DNA of 64,000 nt from Chrysophaeum taylorii (GCA_029834535.1 JAQMWT010000130.1:79070-143069); one strand, 5' to 3'. Positions 40,610 to 50,499 are shown, numbered from the stretch's first letter. Notes: generated by a model from the sequence alone, not told the origin. Program-made: numbers and translations.

Positions 40610-41000
40610 TGGTGCAACTCCCGGGGAGGCAGGCTCATAGAGCCATTATGATCGCAGAGGAGGAGAGAGAGAGAGAGAGCACAGACGACACGAGCAAGAA
40701 TCTGCAAATGGAAAGAGGCAGTATAGAAGAAAAGAGGGGCAACGCAAGAAGAGCACACTAGATATTTACGGGGCCAGGATGAGAGGTAAGGACGCCGCGA
40801 CCGCAGTCGCAGCCAATACCATTATTTGGCAATCCAAGTCCGCCGGTTAGAGACTACTAAGGCGGGCGTGTGATCCCACTGAACGCAGGTTCAACGAACA
40901 CAGATTATAAAACATTTATTACGAGGCTTTGTTTTTTATTCAGAGCGCGGCGACGTCGAGAGTCGCAATCGTCATAGGTTGGCGTGAAAGAAAGGACATC
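40610..41000. other. Spacer
   Basis: A (GA)n run at about 40660-40678. A 62-codon plus-strand frame shows no domain. Nothing else seen. Confidence 0.35.
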
Positions 41001-41408
41001 TCATTCAGTCTTGGTGGTCGAGGCGAGGGTGGCGAGGTACGCGAAGGAGGCGAGGCCAAAAGCGTGGGTGATGACGTAGGCCAAGTGCATCTCGCTCCAG
41101 ACAAAATACTCGGGATGTTCGCGGAGGTAGCACCAGAGGTGGTGCGTCCCGGCGAAGCCTTGGAAGACGGCGCACGAGACGTACGTAAGATACCGTTCCT
41201 TGAGCGGTTTCTTCGAGGCCAGGACCACGCCGACGAGCAAACCTGCGATGGCAGCACCCTTTGCTTTGGTTGAATACGACCAGATCGAATCCATCGGCCG
41301 CGATCGGTGCAACTCCCAGAGCATCTCCGGATGGATCAGCGTCAAGTACACGAACGAGCAATAGACCGCCGCGTTCGCCATTGGCAGGACGTCCACAAGC
41401 TTGGCCAT
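41001..41408 (-). CDS. Small four-helix membrane protein, unknown function
   Basis: 135 aa with hydrophobic segments at about 8-25 (LPMANAAVYCSFVYLTLI), 52-64 (AAIAGLLVGVVLA), 75-92 (YVSCAVFQGFAGTHHLW) and 110-128 (AYVITHAFGLASFAYLATLA). Several His lie near the third helix (GTHHLW, HPEYFVW). The length and even helix spacing suggest a genuine gene; no family is recognised. The opposite frame is open but less protein-like. Starts at MAKLVD. Confidence 0.65.
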   Translation of the reverse strand: MAKLVDVLPMANAAVYCSFVYLTLIHPEMLWELHRSRPMDSIWSYSTKAKGAAIAGLLVGVVLASKKPLKERYLTYVSCAVFQGFAGTHHLWCYLREHPEYFVWSEMHLAYVITHAFGLASFAYLATLASTTKTE

Positions 41409-41800
41409 TTTCTCGTGACACTCTTCAACCTTCGGTCAAGTACATCGAAATTGAATCACAGCTTTCTTCTTTTTTCGGTGGTGAGACAATTCCTCAATTC
41501 CTGGAACTTTCTATGTTCGTCGTCGTCGCAGTACCTCCTCCTCCCCAGCAGCTTGTGGCTCTCTATCTGAACGTGCGACGACGTCGTTGAGAGACACCAC
41601 CGCATCTTTGGACAGACATCCCGCGTTGCAGTTCATCTGGTGGGAAAAAAATGCAGCCGAGGTCGCTGCGCTGTGTGGGTCGAGGAGGAGTCGCCGCCGA
41701 TATCACCATGCAATGATGACGCCATGCCGCCGCCGCCGCCGCCAGGTTGTCTTCGAATGACTGGTTGGTCGTCGGCAGCTCCGCACGCTATAAGTATAAT
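41409..41800. promoter_or_regulatory. Upstream region of the small membrane protein
   Basis: No coding frame supported. It carries the presumed promoter of the minus-strand gene. No motif stands out. Confidence 0.3.
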
Positions 41801-42230
41801 AAATGCCGGGACATCCTGAAGAGGAGGCTACAGCAGCAGATCCCCGAACAGCTCTAGCGAGGCTCCGCGACGGGCGGCACGAGCCACTACCGGCGTTCTC
41901 GCTCGCGCTAATCGTGGCCGGGTGGTGCCGAGACAGCGTGGCGTCGGAGGATGGTCGAGGCGAGCGGGTTATTATTAGGCTCGGGTCGCCAGAGCCACAG
42001 GAGACTAGGTGGTCGTCGTCGTCGCACTCGGCGTCGTACGGCCTTCCAGCGAGGACGATGGCGATGGTGTGGGCGTCGAGGTCGGCCTCCTCAGCGGCGT
42101 AGCTAGTGGCGACGAAAGCGGGCTGGTTCGGGCAGAGGAGTAGTCGGGGTAGCCCCCCCAGAAGCCCGGGTGGACGCAAACGACGAGGTCGGGCGTCTCT
42201 TGTCGTGGCGGAGCCCTCGGACGCACTCGA
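41801..42230 (-). pseudogene. Possible MYND/Mss51-associated domain remnant
   Basis: Minus-strand frame 1 (from 42226) reads TPDLVVCVHPGFWGGYPDYS; a frame change then gives LLCPNQPAFVATSYAAEEAD and a more acidic continuation. The order D-L-V-x(n)-HPG-x(n)-P-x-x-x-TSY-x-x-EE-x-x-D resembles the C-terminal domain found after MYND zinc fingers and in Mss51-like proteins. The zinc finger itself is not seen. The assignment rests on two short blocks. Confidence 0.3.
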
Positions 42231-42439
42231 GGTCGCTTTGCTTTCTACGTGCTTTCATCGTTGGGCCGACGATGCGCCGGCGAAGCGCGAGACAATCGTC
42301 TCGACCAGCTCTGTACACATCCTTTCGTCGCCTTCCTGCGCTTCATCGTCGCCGACGCGGTGGACGGGCTGGCGAAAGTTGCAAAAAAATGGACTTGGCA
42401 AATTTTGCAACCTGTAGAGAACGGGCCGACCCATGCATG

Positions 42440-43340
42440 CATCGAGCCGGTCCTTTCTCATCGTCAGGTGATGGCGGCTTCCGAAGACGCCCTGCCGGCC
42501 CTGCTCGAGACCCATCTTACCCCTGAGCCGGCGTGGGACGTCGCCTTCCCGATCAATCGACTGGTGGGGTCTGATGCCGTGCGCGAAGGCCTGTTCCGGT
42601 AGCTTCGCCGGGCACTGTCCCTCGTCAGGCGCCGGGACGAGATCTTCATCGGCGGGGAGAACCGACGAGGTGCCAGCCCATGGCTCGCCGCGGTCGCCCA
42701 ATATGTCGGCATAAAAATTTATCGCCGCGCCGCTCTTGGGCGTCGCGCCGCACTTGGCTCTTGGGCGTCGCGCCGCTCTTGGCTCTTGGGCGTCGCGCCG
42801 CTCTTGGCTCTTGGGCGTCGCGCCGCTCTTGGCTCTTGGGCGTCGCACCATCGCATCGCTTGGCATTCCTGCGCTCAGGCGAATTTTTTCTATCGGAATG
42901 AAGACGGACGCATCGCCGAAGCCAAGGTGATCATCGACTTTCTCTTCTCGATATGATGCGTCAGGCGGGCAGGCTGCCGCTACCGCCCATGTTGGGCACC
43001 GAGATGCGGTTCCCCGGCCCCGCCACCCACGATGACGTGCTCCCGGACAACCCCATGCAAACAAAGCGAGATCTCGCTTGACGTTGTTGTCGAGGCCATG
43101 CTAGCCGATCTCCGGCTCTTCGATCGTCCCGAGACGCATTCATCATCGAAAGGTGTCAGACCGGCAAGGAATTGGTATGACGACATGCTCTGGTGTGGCC
43201 CGGCCGGCATCGGATCCAACTATCGCTGGGAGGGGTTCGTCAGAGATCATCCCCAGTCGTTTCTCCAGGCCTTCCCCGACTGCAGCAGCAGCAAGGGTGG
43301 CAATCACGATCATGTACAGCATCATCGGGTACACCATAAT
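42440..43340 (+). pseudogene. SnoaL-like (NTF2-fold) two-domain protein of bacterial type, frameshifted
   Basis: Blocks in order: ALLETHLTPEPAWDVAFPIN and RLVGSDAVREGL (42495-42600), LRRALSLVRRRDEIFIGGEN (after a stop), FFYRNEDGRIAEAKVIIDFL (42885-42945), MRQAGRLPLPPMLGTEMRFP with GPATHDDV (42955-43035), then VVVEAMLADLRLFDRPETHS and WYDDMLWCGPAGIGSNYRWE through FVRDHPQSFLQAFPD (43082-43280). This block order is that of bacterial tandem SnoaL-like proteins, related to polyketide cyclases and ester cyclases. At least three frame changes and a minisatellite inside it show a dead copy. The source is inferred to be bacterial. Confidence 0.6.
42730..42846 (+). repeat. 27-bp minisatellite inside the SnoaL-like pseudogene
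   Basis: Four to five units of CTTGGGCGTCGCGCCGCTCT plus TTGGCT, nearly identical. The unit is a multiple of three, giving repeats such as SWASRR in one frame and LGVAPLL in another. It lies where the first SnoaL domain should carry its middle strands. Confidence 0.8.
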
Positions 43341-43749
43341 GGCGCACAGCCTTGCTCAAAAAACAGCCGAGCCGCATCTGCAGCGCCGCCCCTCTCAGGT
43401 ACCTACCTATCTACGCCCGTCGTCGTCGTCGTCGAGGGCGTTCAGAAGCGCGAGCGCGTCCATATCTATCAGCATCCGCAGCACGCGTCGGTGTAAGTCG
43501 ACGGTCTTTGTTCGCTTCTTCGGTGGGCGCGGCTCGTCGCCCATCCTTGCGCATCCACTCGGTCACAAATCCCTTTCGTGCTGCGAGGGTGCTTCGTTCT
43601 CTGTTCGACACGAAAGGGTCACAGCGCTGCGGCCATAGGCAGGTGCCTGAGGACAGTACTTTATTTCTCAGACGTCCCAATTCTGGTCAAATCCCACACA
43701 CGCTTTCGTGCTGCGCTCGCGCAGACACACTCATTTTTCGAAGGGTACA
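43341..43749. other. Spacer
   Basis: Frames on both strands without domains. Nothing recognised. Confidence 0.35.
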
Positions 43750-43815
43750 CAAGTGCAGGCCACGAAGTTCACCTAGTCCCAGTTAGGTCACCTACAGTGC
43801 GCGTGTAGACGCCTG
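43750..43815 (-). mobile_element. Helitron 3'-end fragment F
   Basis: CAAGTGCAGGCCACGAAGTT, the reversed 3' terminus, followed by two GTTCACCTAGTCCC-type units and GTGCGCGTGTAGACGC, the sequence that in the other copies comes directly after the helicase. It is therefore a short internally deleted 3' end, 64 bp before the full copy D. Confidence 0.65.
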
Positions 43816-43878
43816 GACTCGGACACTTTGGTGACTTGTAGAAAGGGCGTTATTCTTCCGTTGATAAATAAATAAAAA

Positions 43879-44919
43879 CAAGTGCAGGCCAGTAAGTTCA
43901 CCTACTCCCAATCTCTAACCCCAGTAAGTTCACCTGGTTAGTAAGTTCACCTAGTCCAAATCTCTAACCCCAGTAAAAGTTCGGTGTAAACCCACTCGTG
44001 CTCACACCACTCCTTCGAGCTCGTCGCTGTCGCCTCCGCCAATCTAAGCTGCTTCGATCCGCTTACGCCGCTAACCTTTCAGTTTACTCTAAAACCCCCA
44101 GTAAGTTCATCTGGTCCCAGTAAGTTCACCTGGTCACTATATTCACCTAATCCCAATCTCCAACCCCAGTAAATTCACCTGGTCCCAGTAAGTTCACCTA
44201 TAGTGCGCGTGTAGACGCCGGGAGGGGGCTTATCGGTATTGCGCAGCACGTGTGGGGTAGGGTGGAGTCGTCGACTCAGAAGAGCATATCCTCGGGGTTG
44301 CCGATCGACAGAGAGCCACGTAGAGCTGGACGTGACAGAAGACGGGCTTGGGCAAGAGGACGCCGACCTCGCGGGGCGTCTGGCCCTGGCTCTTGGTGAT
44401 CGTTTGGCGTCGGTGGGGCTTGAGGGATACAGGTTGGAGGAGCCTCGGTGACACGACACTATCGATGATGTATCTGGTACCGTTGCAGTGGCCGTGCGAC
44501 GGGTCGAGGTTGCGAAGACATTAAGCTCGCGCTCAAAGTCAGCATCCCGTTGGTTGTCAGGGAGTTGAAAACTCTACTGTAAAGAGCGAGGCGTCGGCTT
44601 CCGACCCAACCTAGTCGGCCGAAAAGAACTCCGACGCCTCGTCTTCGGGAAAAAAAGGCCGCGGTCATGCGCGCGTTGTCAGCATCGACAACATCGTTTC
44701 GACGGGGAGTGAGAATGGCGCGCTGAAAGAGCCGCCGCGGGTCGTGGAAATAGTCTGCGAGGTCGCCGTAGACGGCTTGGAGGATCACTGTCTGGCTCTC
44801 GCGCCTACCTGATCCTTACTCTCGCGCCTACCTGATCCTTACCCTAAATCGAGGGACAAACAGACAAACAGACAAACAAACAGACAGACAGACAAACATC
44901 TGTCGATTAGTAGTTAGGA
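43879..44919 (-). mobile_element. Helitron copy D
   Basis: Both termini: 5' TCCTAACTACTAATCGACAG at 44919 and 3' GGCCTGCACTTG at 43879, in an A^T target. Contains the iterated AGTAAGTTCACC array (43890-44210), the helicase remnant (44205-44790) and a (GACA/AACA)n tract near the 5' end. Its 5' end lies 40 bp before the ATG of the next gene. Confidence 0.78.
44175..44788 (-). pseudogene. Helitron Pif1-like helicase C-terminus (D)
   Basis: Best-preserved copy. The upstream frame reads ILQAVYGDLADYFHDPRRLF, QRAILTPRRNDVVDADNARM and, after a frameshift, FNSLTTNGMLTLSASLMSSQ with LQRYQIHHR. A second frame gives TITKSQGQTPREVGVLLPKP and VFCHVQLYVALCRSAT. These are the last motifs of a Pif1-family helicase (KSQGQT and LYVALSR, with C for S here). 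The helicase would unwind the element during rolling-circle replication. Truncated and frameshifted. Confidence 0.78.
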
Positions 44920-44959
44920 TTCCCCCTCCAAGTTCAAGGATCCCCCTTGATTTAATTGA

Positions 44960-45523
44960 ATGATCTTCTTCTTCTTGTGCTCGTTGATCGCAGCGACCGA
45001 CGGTCTCGCGCCGGCTGGTTTCGCCGGAACCTCCGGGGCCGAGGCGTACCTCGCCGCCAAGAGCTGCCTGTCGGGCTACGAGGCGTGCTCTTTGGAGACG
45101 TTGGAAGCTGCTTACAGGGCCCTCGACAGCGAATCGATCCGTTCCGAGGCGAGCGAGTCGCAACAAGCGGACATCGACGAGCTCTGGCGCGTGATCAAGA
45201 TGGTCTACGGGGGTGCGAGCCTCGAGCAAGCCCTGTACCGCCGCGACTTCTCGGGCGAGTCGGGGGCCGAGGCTTATATTCGATCGATAGACTGTCTAGA
45301 TCCGTCGACCGACAACTGCGAGCTATTTGAACTCGAAGCCGCCTTTCGCGTCTTGGACCGCGAACACATCCGTGCCGAGTGCTCGCCCGCGCAGATGCAG
45401 GTCATCGATCAGCTCTGGACCACGATTAAGTACTGCTACGATGGCGTCGACGCTAAAACCGCCGTCGCCCTCGCCTGGCGAGATCGCAACCAACGCGCCC
45501 TAAACCGCCTCTACGACCCGTGA
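44960..45523 (+). CDS. Secreted or plastid-targeted protein with a duplicated domain
   Basis: 187 aa. N-terminal signal peptide (MIFFFLCSLIAATDGLAP). Two tandem domains of about 72 residues follow: SGAEAYLAAKSCL...LEAAYRALDSESIRSE...DELWRVIKMVYGG (about 24-90) and SGAEAYIRSIDCL...LEAAFRVLDREHIRAE...DQLWTTIKYCYDG (about 98-165). Each has the pattern SGAEAY-C-x(n)-C-LE-A-LD-IR-E-ID-LW-IK-Y, so two Cys per unit could pair. I do not know this domain. The start is chosen because the signal peptide follows at once. Helitron D ends 40 bp upstream, so the promoter may lie in or beyond the element. Confidence 0.75.
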   Translation: MIFFFLCSLIAATDGLAPAGFAGTSGAEAYLAAKSCLSGYEACSLETLEAAYRALDSESIRSEASESQQADIDELWRVIKMVYGGASLEQALYRRDFSGESGAEAYIRSIDCLDPSTDNCELFELEAAFRVLDREHIRAECSPAQMQVIDQLWTTIKYCYDGVDAKTAVALAWRDRNQRALNRLYDP

Positions 45524-45794
45524 AGAGGTGCCACGCCTGTCTTGTTTGTTGTTCGTTGCGTACTATCTTTCAAAACCCGACTGCCTTCCTGCCTATAATA
45601 AATGAAGCGACGTTCTTCCGCCGCGGCCCGACCAAACTAATAACCTGCCCTCGAAGAAGAACGTGTTTATCGCTGATTTTTTTCGCTACCTTCGTATATG
45701 GGATAATGAGCGCCGTCAGTCTTGCAAGTATGTGGGCCTCATGTTATTTATAACCAAGCGTGGCGGTAACTGCCGCGCCAAGCTCTGCCCCCAC

Positions 45795-45835
<41 letters not shown>

Positions 45836-46319
45836 TAAGAGTCGATGGATTTTCAGCCGGCGTCCCTTTCGACACGTCAGTGGATTCGACAAGAGTTGGT
45901 TACGTGGTGATTCTTCATCTACTCTCGTCCGATAGTGTAGTTGCACGAGTTTTTAGACCACTACATTTCCAATGGTTCTTTTGGTCCGAATCTAGACGAG
46001 CCCGTAAGTTCAAGGAACAAGCAAACAAGCTAACAAACAAACAAACGCTATGTGTCTGTCGTTCAGCAGTACGCCCCCGCGCATTTTAAACGCGCAAGTG
46101 GAGCGTCCTCCTTTGCTGTCCTCACCTATGCTTTCTGTAGTCCATACTCTTCCAATGCGATCTGACTCTTTGGGCTTTGCAAATAAAGTAGTTTGTGACC
46201 TTTCGGAGGTGTCGTCACTTTGATGATTTTCTCACGCGGCTTGGAGTTGCGCGTCTTCGTGCGATGTATAGCGAACGTCCATCATCATCATCTTCGCACA
46301 TCGGCCCATGCAGTAAGCC
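45524..46319. other. Spacer with a (CAT)n microsatellite
   Basis: (CATCAT)n at 45795-45835 yields poly-Ser, poly-His or poly-Asp depending on the frame; none is taken as coding. A (AAAC)n run is near 46023-46045. Ends with AGTAAGCC, the left target duplication of the hAT element. Confidence 0.4.
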
Positions 46320-46479
46320 CAGCGTTGGGAATTCACTAGGTTCGCTGAACTTGGTTCACTTCACTTCACTTCACTTCACCGAAAAAATTTTTTTTTCGAA
46401 GTCCAGTGTTCACTTCATATTCAGTCACTTTGGCTGACGGCCTGGCCCTGACCCCGTCTGATAAGCGAAGTCGAGCCGC

Positions 46480-47100
46480 GCTACCTGGAGGTGGAGGCTA
46501 ATGTTGATGATGAGGAGGAATTTAAACGCGGTGTTAACTCAAGGAGGAAGTTCACAAGAACGAGCCGATTGCGACGTCGATGTTGTGACGTGGAACAAAC
46601 ACGCGCGCGGGCAACAAAAGTGGACGATCAACCAGGTTTTTCCAAGGTGTGGTGTTGGGACTGCGTGCGTCGACCGAAGGAAAATCATCCTGACCACCGC
46701 GTTGACCGGTGGGAAGGCGACGACGCATGTGTGTATCCGGTGCTCTGAGCGCCTCAAGGTGGTGACGAGAGACTTCAAGAAAGGCACGTGGCAGACAGAC
46801 AGACGACCAAGCCCTCTTGGGGCCGGCCCACTTCAAGGCTGCGCATCCGGAGGAGGATTCGACGAGCTGGGACGTCAACAGCTCACCAAGAAACAGAAGA
46901 CAGACCAAGAAAAGGAGGGCGTTTTTTATGACGGCCGTGGGCGTTGTGGCAGCCTCGAAGGGTAAATCGGATATTACGAGACACTTCATGGCCATGCCCA
47001 GCCAGGCAAAGCACTCTTTCCTCATGATGGCATTCTCGGCTCGGCACTACGTGTACACGCCGCAGCGGATTTCCAAGCGCACCTTTGACTGACGACGAAG
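46480..47100 (+). pseudogene. hAT transposase N-terminus (copy 2)
   Basis: Acidic start SEVEPRYLEVEANVDDEEEF, then VDVVTWNKHARGQQKW, VCIRCSERLKVVTRDFKKGT and, in another frame, AHFKAAHPEEDSTSWD, giving C-x2-C and H-x4-H as in BED zinc fingers. An expanded (GACA) run at 46793-46803 adds to the frame break. No ATG is kept before SEVEPR (TAAGCG replaces ATGAGCG-like sequence in copy 1). Then KGKSDITRHF and YTPQRISKRTFD. Confidence 0.6.
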
Positions 47101-49110
47101 ATCATCGCAACCTTCTTGAAGCGTAATATTACCGCGGCGGTGGCGGCGGGAAAGGCAAGTGCCCGTTCGTTCACGACTCGAAAGGCGCTGTTTGATGAAT
47201 GGGTGGACGCCGAATATCGTTGTTTTGTTGTTCGAATCTTGAAGCACGTCGTTACGGAGTGCTATGAAGCGGCTTTTGGCAATCCATTCGCCCAGATGCT
47301 GCGTGACGGCGGGACCCTTTAGGATAAGTTCAAGCGACGGGCCATTGGCCTATCCTTCATCTGGCCCGATTGGAGTGGCGTTGAGACGGCGTGCGTGGAC
47401 CTCGTTCCAGCTGACGACGGAACCCCGATGCCGGCACGGCTTCTCTGCTCCGTTCTGTGGTCGCGGAGCGTGCGGGAATCGATATCGATTTGGCGGGCGC
47501 AACCATTGTTCAAGACCGGGCTGTAATTGGCGTCGCCGAAGAATTTTTTGTTGAGGTCGAAGCGTGTGACATGCATGATATGTCTCAAAAATCTCGGCAG
47601 CGGCATGTGGCGACTTGACACGATCCAGAGGCAAGCAGGTGATCAATCCATTCCCAGCTGGCCAGGAGCTGCTGAACAGTGCCCACGATGGAGCCAAGTA
47701 CTTTTCGTACGGCACCACACGTTTGAAGGATCTGCATGCGCTTTTGCCATTACAGCCGGGGATATAAATCGCCGAAGCTCAAGCTCGACCTCAATAAGAC
47801 GAGGTTCCGGGCGCGATACCAACTTATTCGTCCATTGCTGCGTATGCACCACGTGCTCAAACTGTACACGGCTACCAACATTGGACTCCTCTGGACAATC
47901 AGTGATGAGCAATGGGTGGCGTTTGCTTTGAATTCGAGGCGATTTTTGCTATAACGGATGCGGCCGTTGTTTTCGTGCAACACGAACACGTATACCTGGG
48001 GGCGTGCGCCGCATTGATCAGGCACAACATGATCGAGTCTCTGCGAGCTGGGACGCTAGAAGTCATTGATCTCCCGAACATAAATAACTGCGAAATCCAT
48101 GCCACGTAAGACTGTCGATGTTGACGACCTCAGCGAGACCGGCAAAATCTGTCTTGAACAGGACTATTCTCGAATGTGAGCGTCGTTTTTTTGGCGGGTA
48201 TAATGAAAACAACTACGTGCGTCACTTCGACTACGACTTCGACTACGAATTTAACGATCGCGAGCTGATTGCCTTCCTTCTTGACTTTCGGACTATCAAC
48301 TGCCGGGACCTGTCGTCCGTCCAATCAGAGAGCTTAGGCCAGGAAGTTGCTCGCTCAAGGAAGAGTACGTGATTTACGCACGGACTGCATTCCACCACCA
48401 CGAAAAGGCAAAGAGTTCCTCAGAGCCTGCGCCGCCCTCCGAGCCTGCGCCTGCCCGCAGTCTCTTGGCGGCACTCGACGCACCCGGCGCTTGGGACGAC
48501 GACATTTGTGGCCACGTGCCTTCTTTTGCTATGCCTGAGAACCAGATGCCCGATTTCAATGTGGAGGAGTTTGAACAGGTCTTCACTCAATGAATCAGGC
48601 CCTCGAGATCGCTCAACCGGAAAGAGCATTATCCTGAGCTGGAGACGAAGGATGAAGTCGGCTTCACAGATCTGGCTGTGCTCGACGTTGGAAAGCCGTA
48701 TCGACCGCTCACCAAGGAGCAGTATGGGTTCCTTCCTTCCGGACATGGCGAGAGCCTCCTCTGAGGGATTTTTCAATTTGTAGTACACATGGCGGCGCGC
48801 AGAGCTACTACTGTGAGCGCTGCCTGGGCATTGGAAATCTTGTCCTGACCGAGGGAAACACGCTGCTCGGCGCGGACGAGACGGACAAAGTTGCCAGCAT
48901 ACTGCGCATGAACAAGAATTTCTTCATTGCGGCGGAGACGGTCCGGATTAAGTAGTACGGGGACCTCGGACACGAGACCGAGTTTTTCAAAAACGCCGGG
49001 GGCACCATGATTCCTTCCCCGAAGGCTCTTTGGAGATGGAGGTTGATGAGGAAGAACCAGACGAAGATACCGAGGTCGTTCGTTCGTTCACATCGCCTAA
49101 AGTAGTAAGA
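47101..49110 (+). pseudogene. hAT transposase body and dimerisation tail (copy 2)
   Basis: Readable pieces: TFLKRNITAAVAAGKASARS (47110-47170), YRCFVVRILKHVVTECYEAA, LSFIWPDWSGVETACVDL in a shifted frame, FRARYQLIRPLLRMHHVLKL with YTATNIGLLWTISDEQWVAF (47805-47925), VVFVQHEHVYLGACAALIRH (47970-48030), VRHFDYDFDYEFNDRELIAF (48220-48275) and the dimerisation part YCERCLGIGNLVLTEGNTLL then LRMNKNFFIAAE (48810-48940). Many frameshifts, so it could move only with a transposase supplied elsewhere. Confidence 0.7.
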
Positions 49111-49431
49111 AACACTGAACCCCATCCACGGTAACTAACTCCTCCTTCGCCCCGAATTTAACGCGAATGAATCTAAGAGCACCAGACCTAGGAGGCAATA
49201 GCGCGCGGGAGGCACGGAACTGACGGGGCGCGGCAGGGACCGGCGCTGGCGTTACCAACAAAAAAAAAGTGAAGGGTTCACTTCACGATAGCCGCCACGT
49301 GGGAAGGCGACGTGTTCACTTCAAAACCCAAAAAAAATGCGTGTGGCTGCTGGTGAAGTGGTTCACGTACACTTGCTGAAGTGAATTCCCAACGCTGAGT
49401 AAGTCCTTCATGACAGGTTTCTCATGGCACC

Positions 49432-49750
49432 ATCCGTCGCCCGCATGCCCTTCTCCCGACTCTCTCGCAAGATGCTCTCGTCTTGGGTCCGCTCCAAGCG
49501 CCCACCGGGGGCTCCGCAGATGAGATGACGTACGGGAGGACGCTCGCCACGGCACTCCGGAAATGCGACATCCCCTTCAACTCGTGGCACGACCTCGCAC
49601 AAGACCGCGCGCAGTGGCGGTCCGCCATCAACGCCTTTTCATCCCTCGCCTCTACCCCAACTGTGTGATTTTGCTCTGTGATCCTGGACCGGCTCCTGCC
49701 GGCCCAGCCTGGCTCCCATGCCTAGGAGAGGTCCGAAGTTAGTTAGTTAG
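49432..49750 (+). mobile_element. Non-LTR retrotransposon 3' end (copy 3)
   Basis: Same sequence as copy 2 (VARMPFSRLSRKMLSSWVRS, MTYGRTLATALRKCDIPFNS, WHDLAQDRAQWRSAINAF), a stop, and a tail of GTTA units ending 49750. Lies 27 bp downstream of the hAT target duplication. 5'-truncated at nearly the same point as copy 2. Confidence 0.82.
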
Positions 49751-49818
49751 TCCATCCGACTGCTCGTTTTTTTTTAAAGCAGCCTTTGGCTTTGAATGTC
49801 GTCGTCCCTGATCGATCG

Positions 49819-49849
<31 letters not shown>

Positions 49850-49882
49850 TCAGACCTCTCCCGAGCATGGGAGCCAGGCCGG
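49819..49882 (-). mobile_element. Non-LTR retrotransposon tail (copy 4, inverted)
   Basis: (CTAA)n of about eight units followed by TTCAGACCTCTCCCGAGCAT and GGGAGCCAGGCCGG, the reverse complement of the LINE 3' end. Only ~30 bp of element besides the tail, so a very short 5'-truncated insertion or the remains of a longer one. It faces copy 3, tail to tail, 68 bp apart. Confidence 0.75.
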
Positions 49883-50464
49883 AATCACGGGCCCGTAGAC
49901 GAGGAGCGCCGAAAGGTCGATCGATCGATCGATCGATCATCATCCAACTTTGGGGCGCACCAGAGTTAACTACTCTGGTGCTCACCCTCGTGTTATGCTT
50001 CGCAAAACTTCTGGTCTCTCTACTCACCAGCCTTGCTCTTGATTTCTACGCTCTACCCGCGACTTATAACTTCGTAGCGCAGGAATATTACCGTCGGAGC
50101 TAGTTAATATCGTCATCCTCGTGCCATTTCCCTGGATTCATTAATGTGACTGTCTATCATCTGGCCGCCTCGTCCGGAATACCAAATTGTGGCGCGAGCT
50201 GTTGTTGTTTGGGAAATCTGGCATCGTGCTGCTGCGACAGCATCATCTTCCAAATCATGTCGTTTTTTGCATAGAAAAGACGAGTCTGCTTCTTTTCTGC
50301 CCTCTCCTTTCATCATCACTTGATTATGCACGTTCGCTCTCCTCCCAATTCATTCTACCGTCTTTCATACCTTTGCTTTTTCACAACCTCCTCGTTGGTC
50401 TTTCTTCTTTCACTTCCTCTGCGATCATGCTCCATTCTGGCTCAGGTTTGCGCATTGGCAATAG

Positions 50465-50499
<35 letters not shown>

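Larger units (their letters stand above)
46320..49397 (+). mobile_element. hAT transposon copy 2, complete ends
   Basis: 3078 bp. TIRs CAGCGTTGGGAATTCACT at 46320 and its reverse complement ending 49397, identical over 18 bp. The flanks AGTAAGCC (46312-46319) and AGTAAGTC (49398-49405) match at 7 of 8 positions, as expected for the 8-bp hAT target duplication. TTCAC/GTGAA units cluster inside both ends. The coding region on the plus strand is a frameshifted BED-hAT transposase. Same family as 15281-17730 and 17737-18050. Confidence 0.9.

Noticed and set aside
42730-42846. CRISPR-like array
   Set aside because: Units are directly tandem with no spacers of unique sequence; it is a minisatellite.
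45760-45940. Frames with poly-Ser, poly-His or poly-Asp
   Set aside because: They come from a (CAT)n microsatellite read in different frames.
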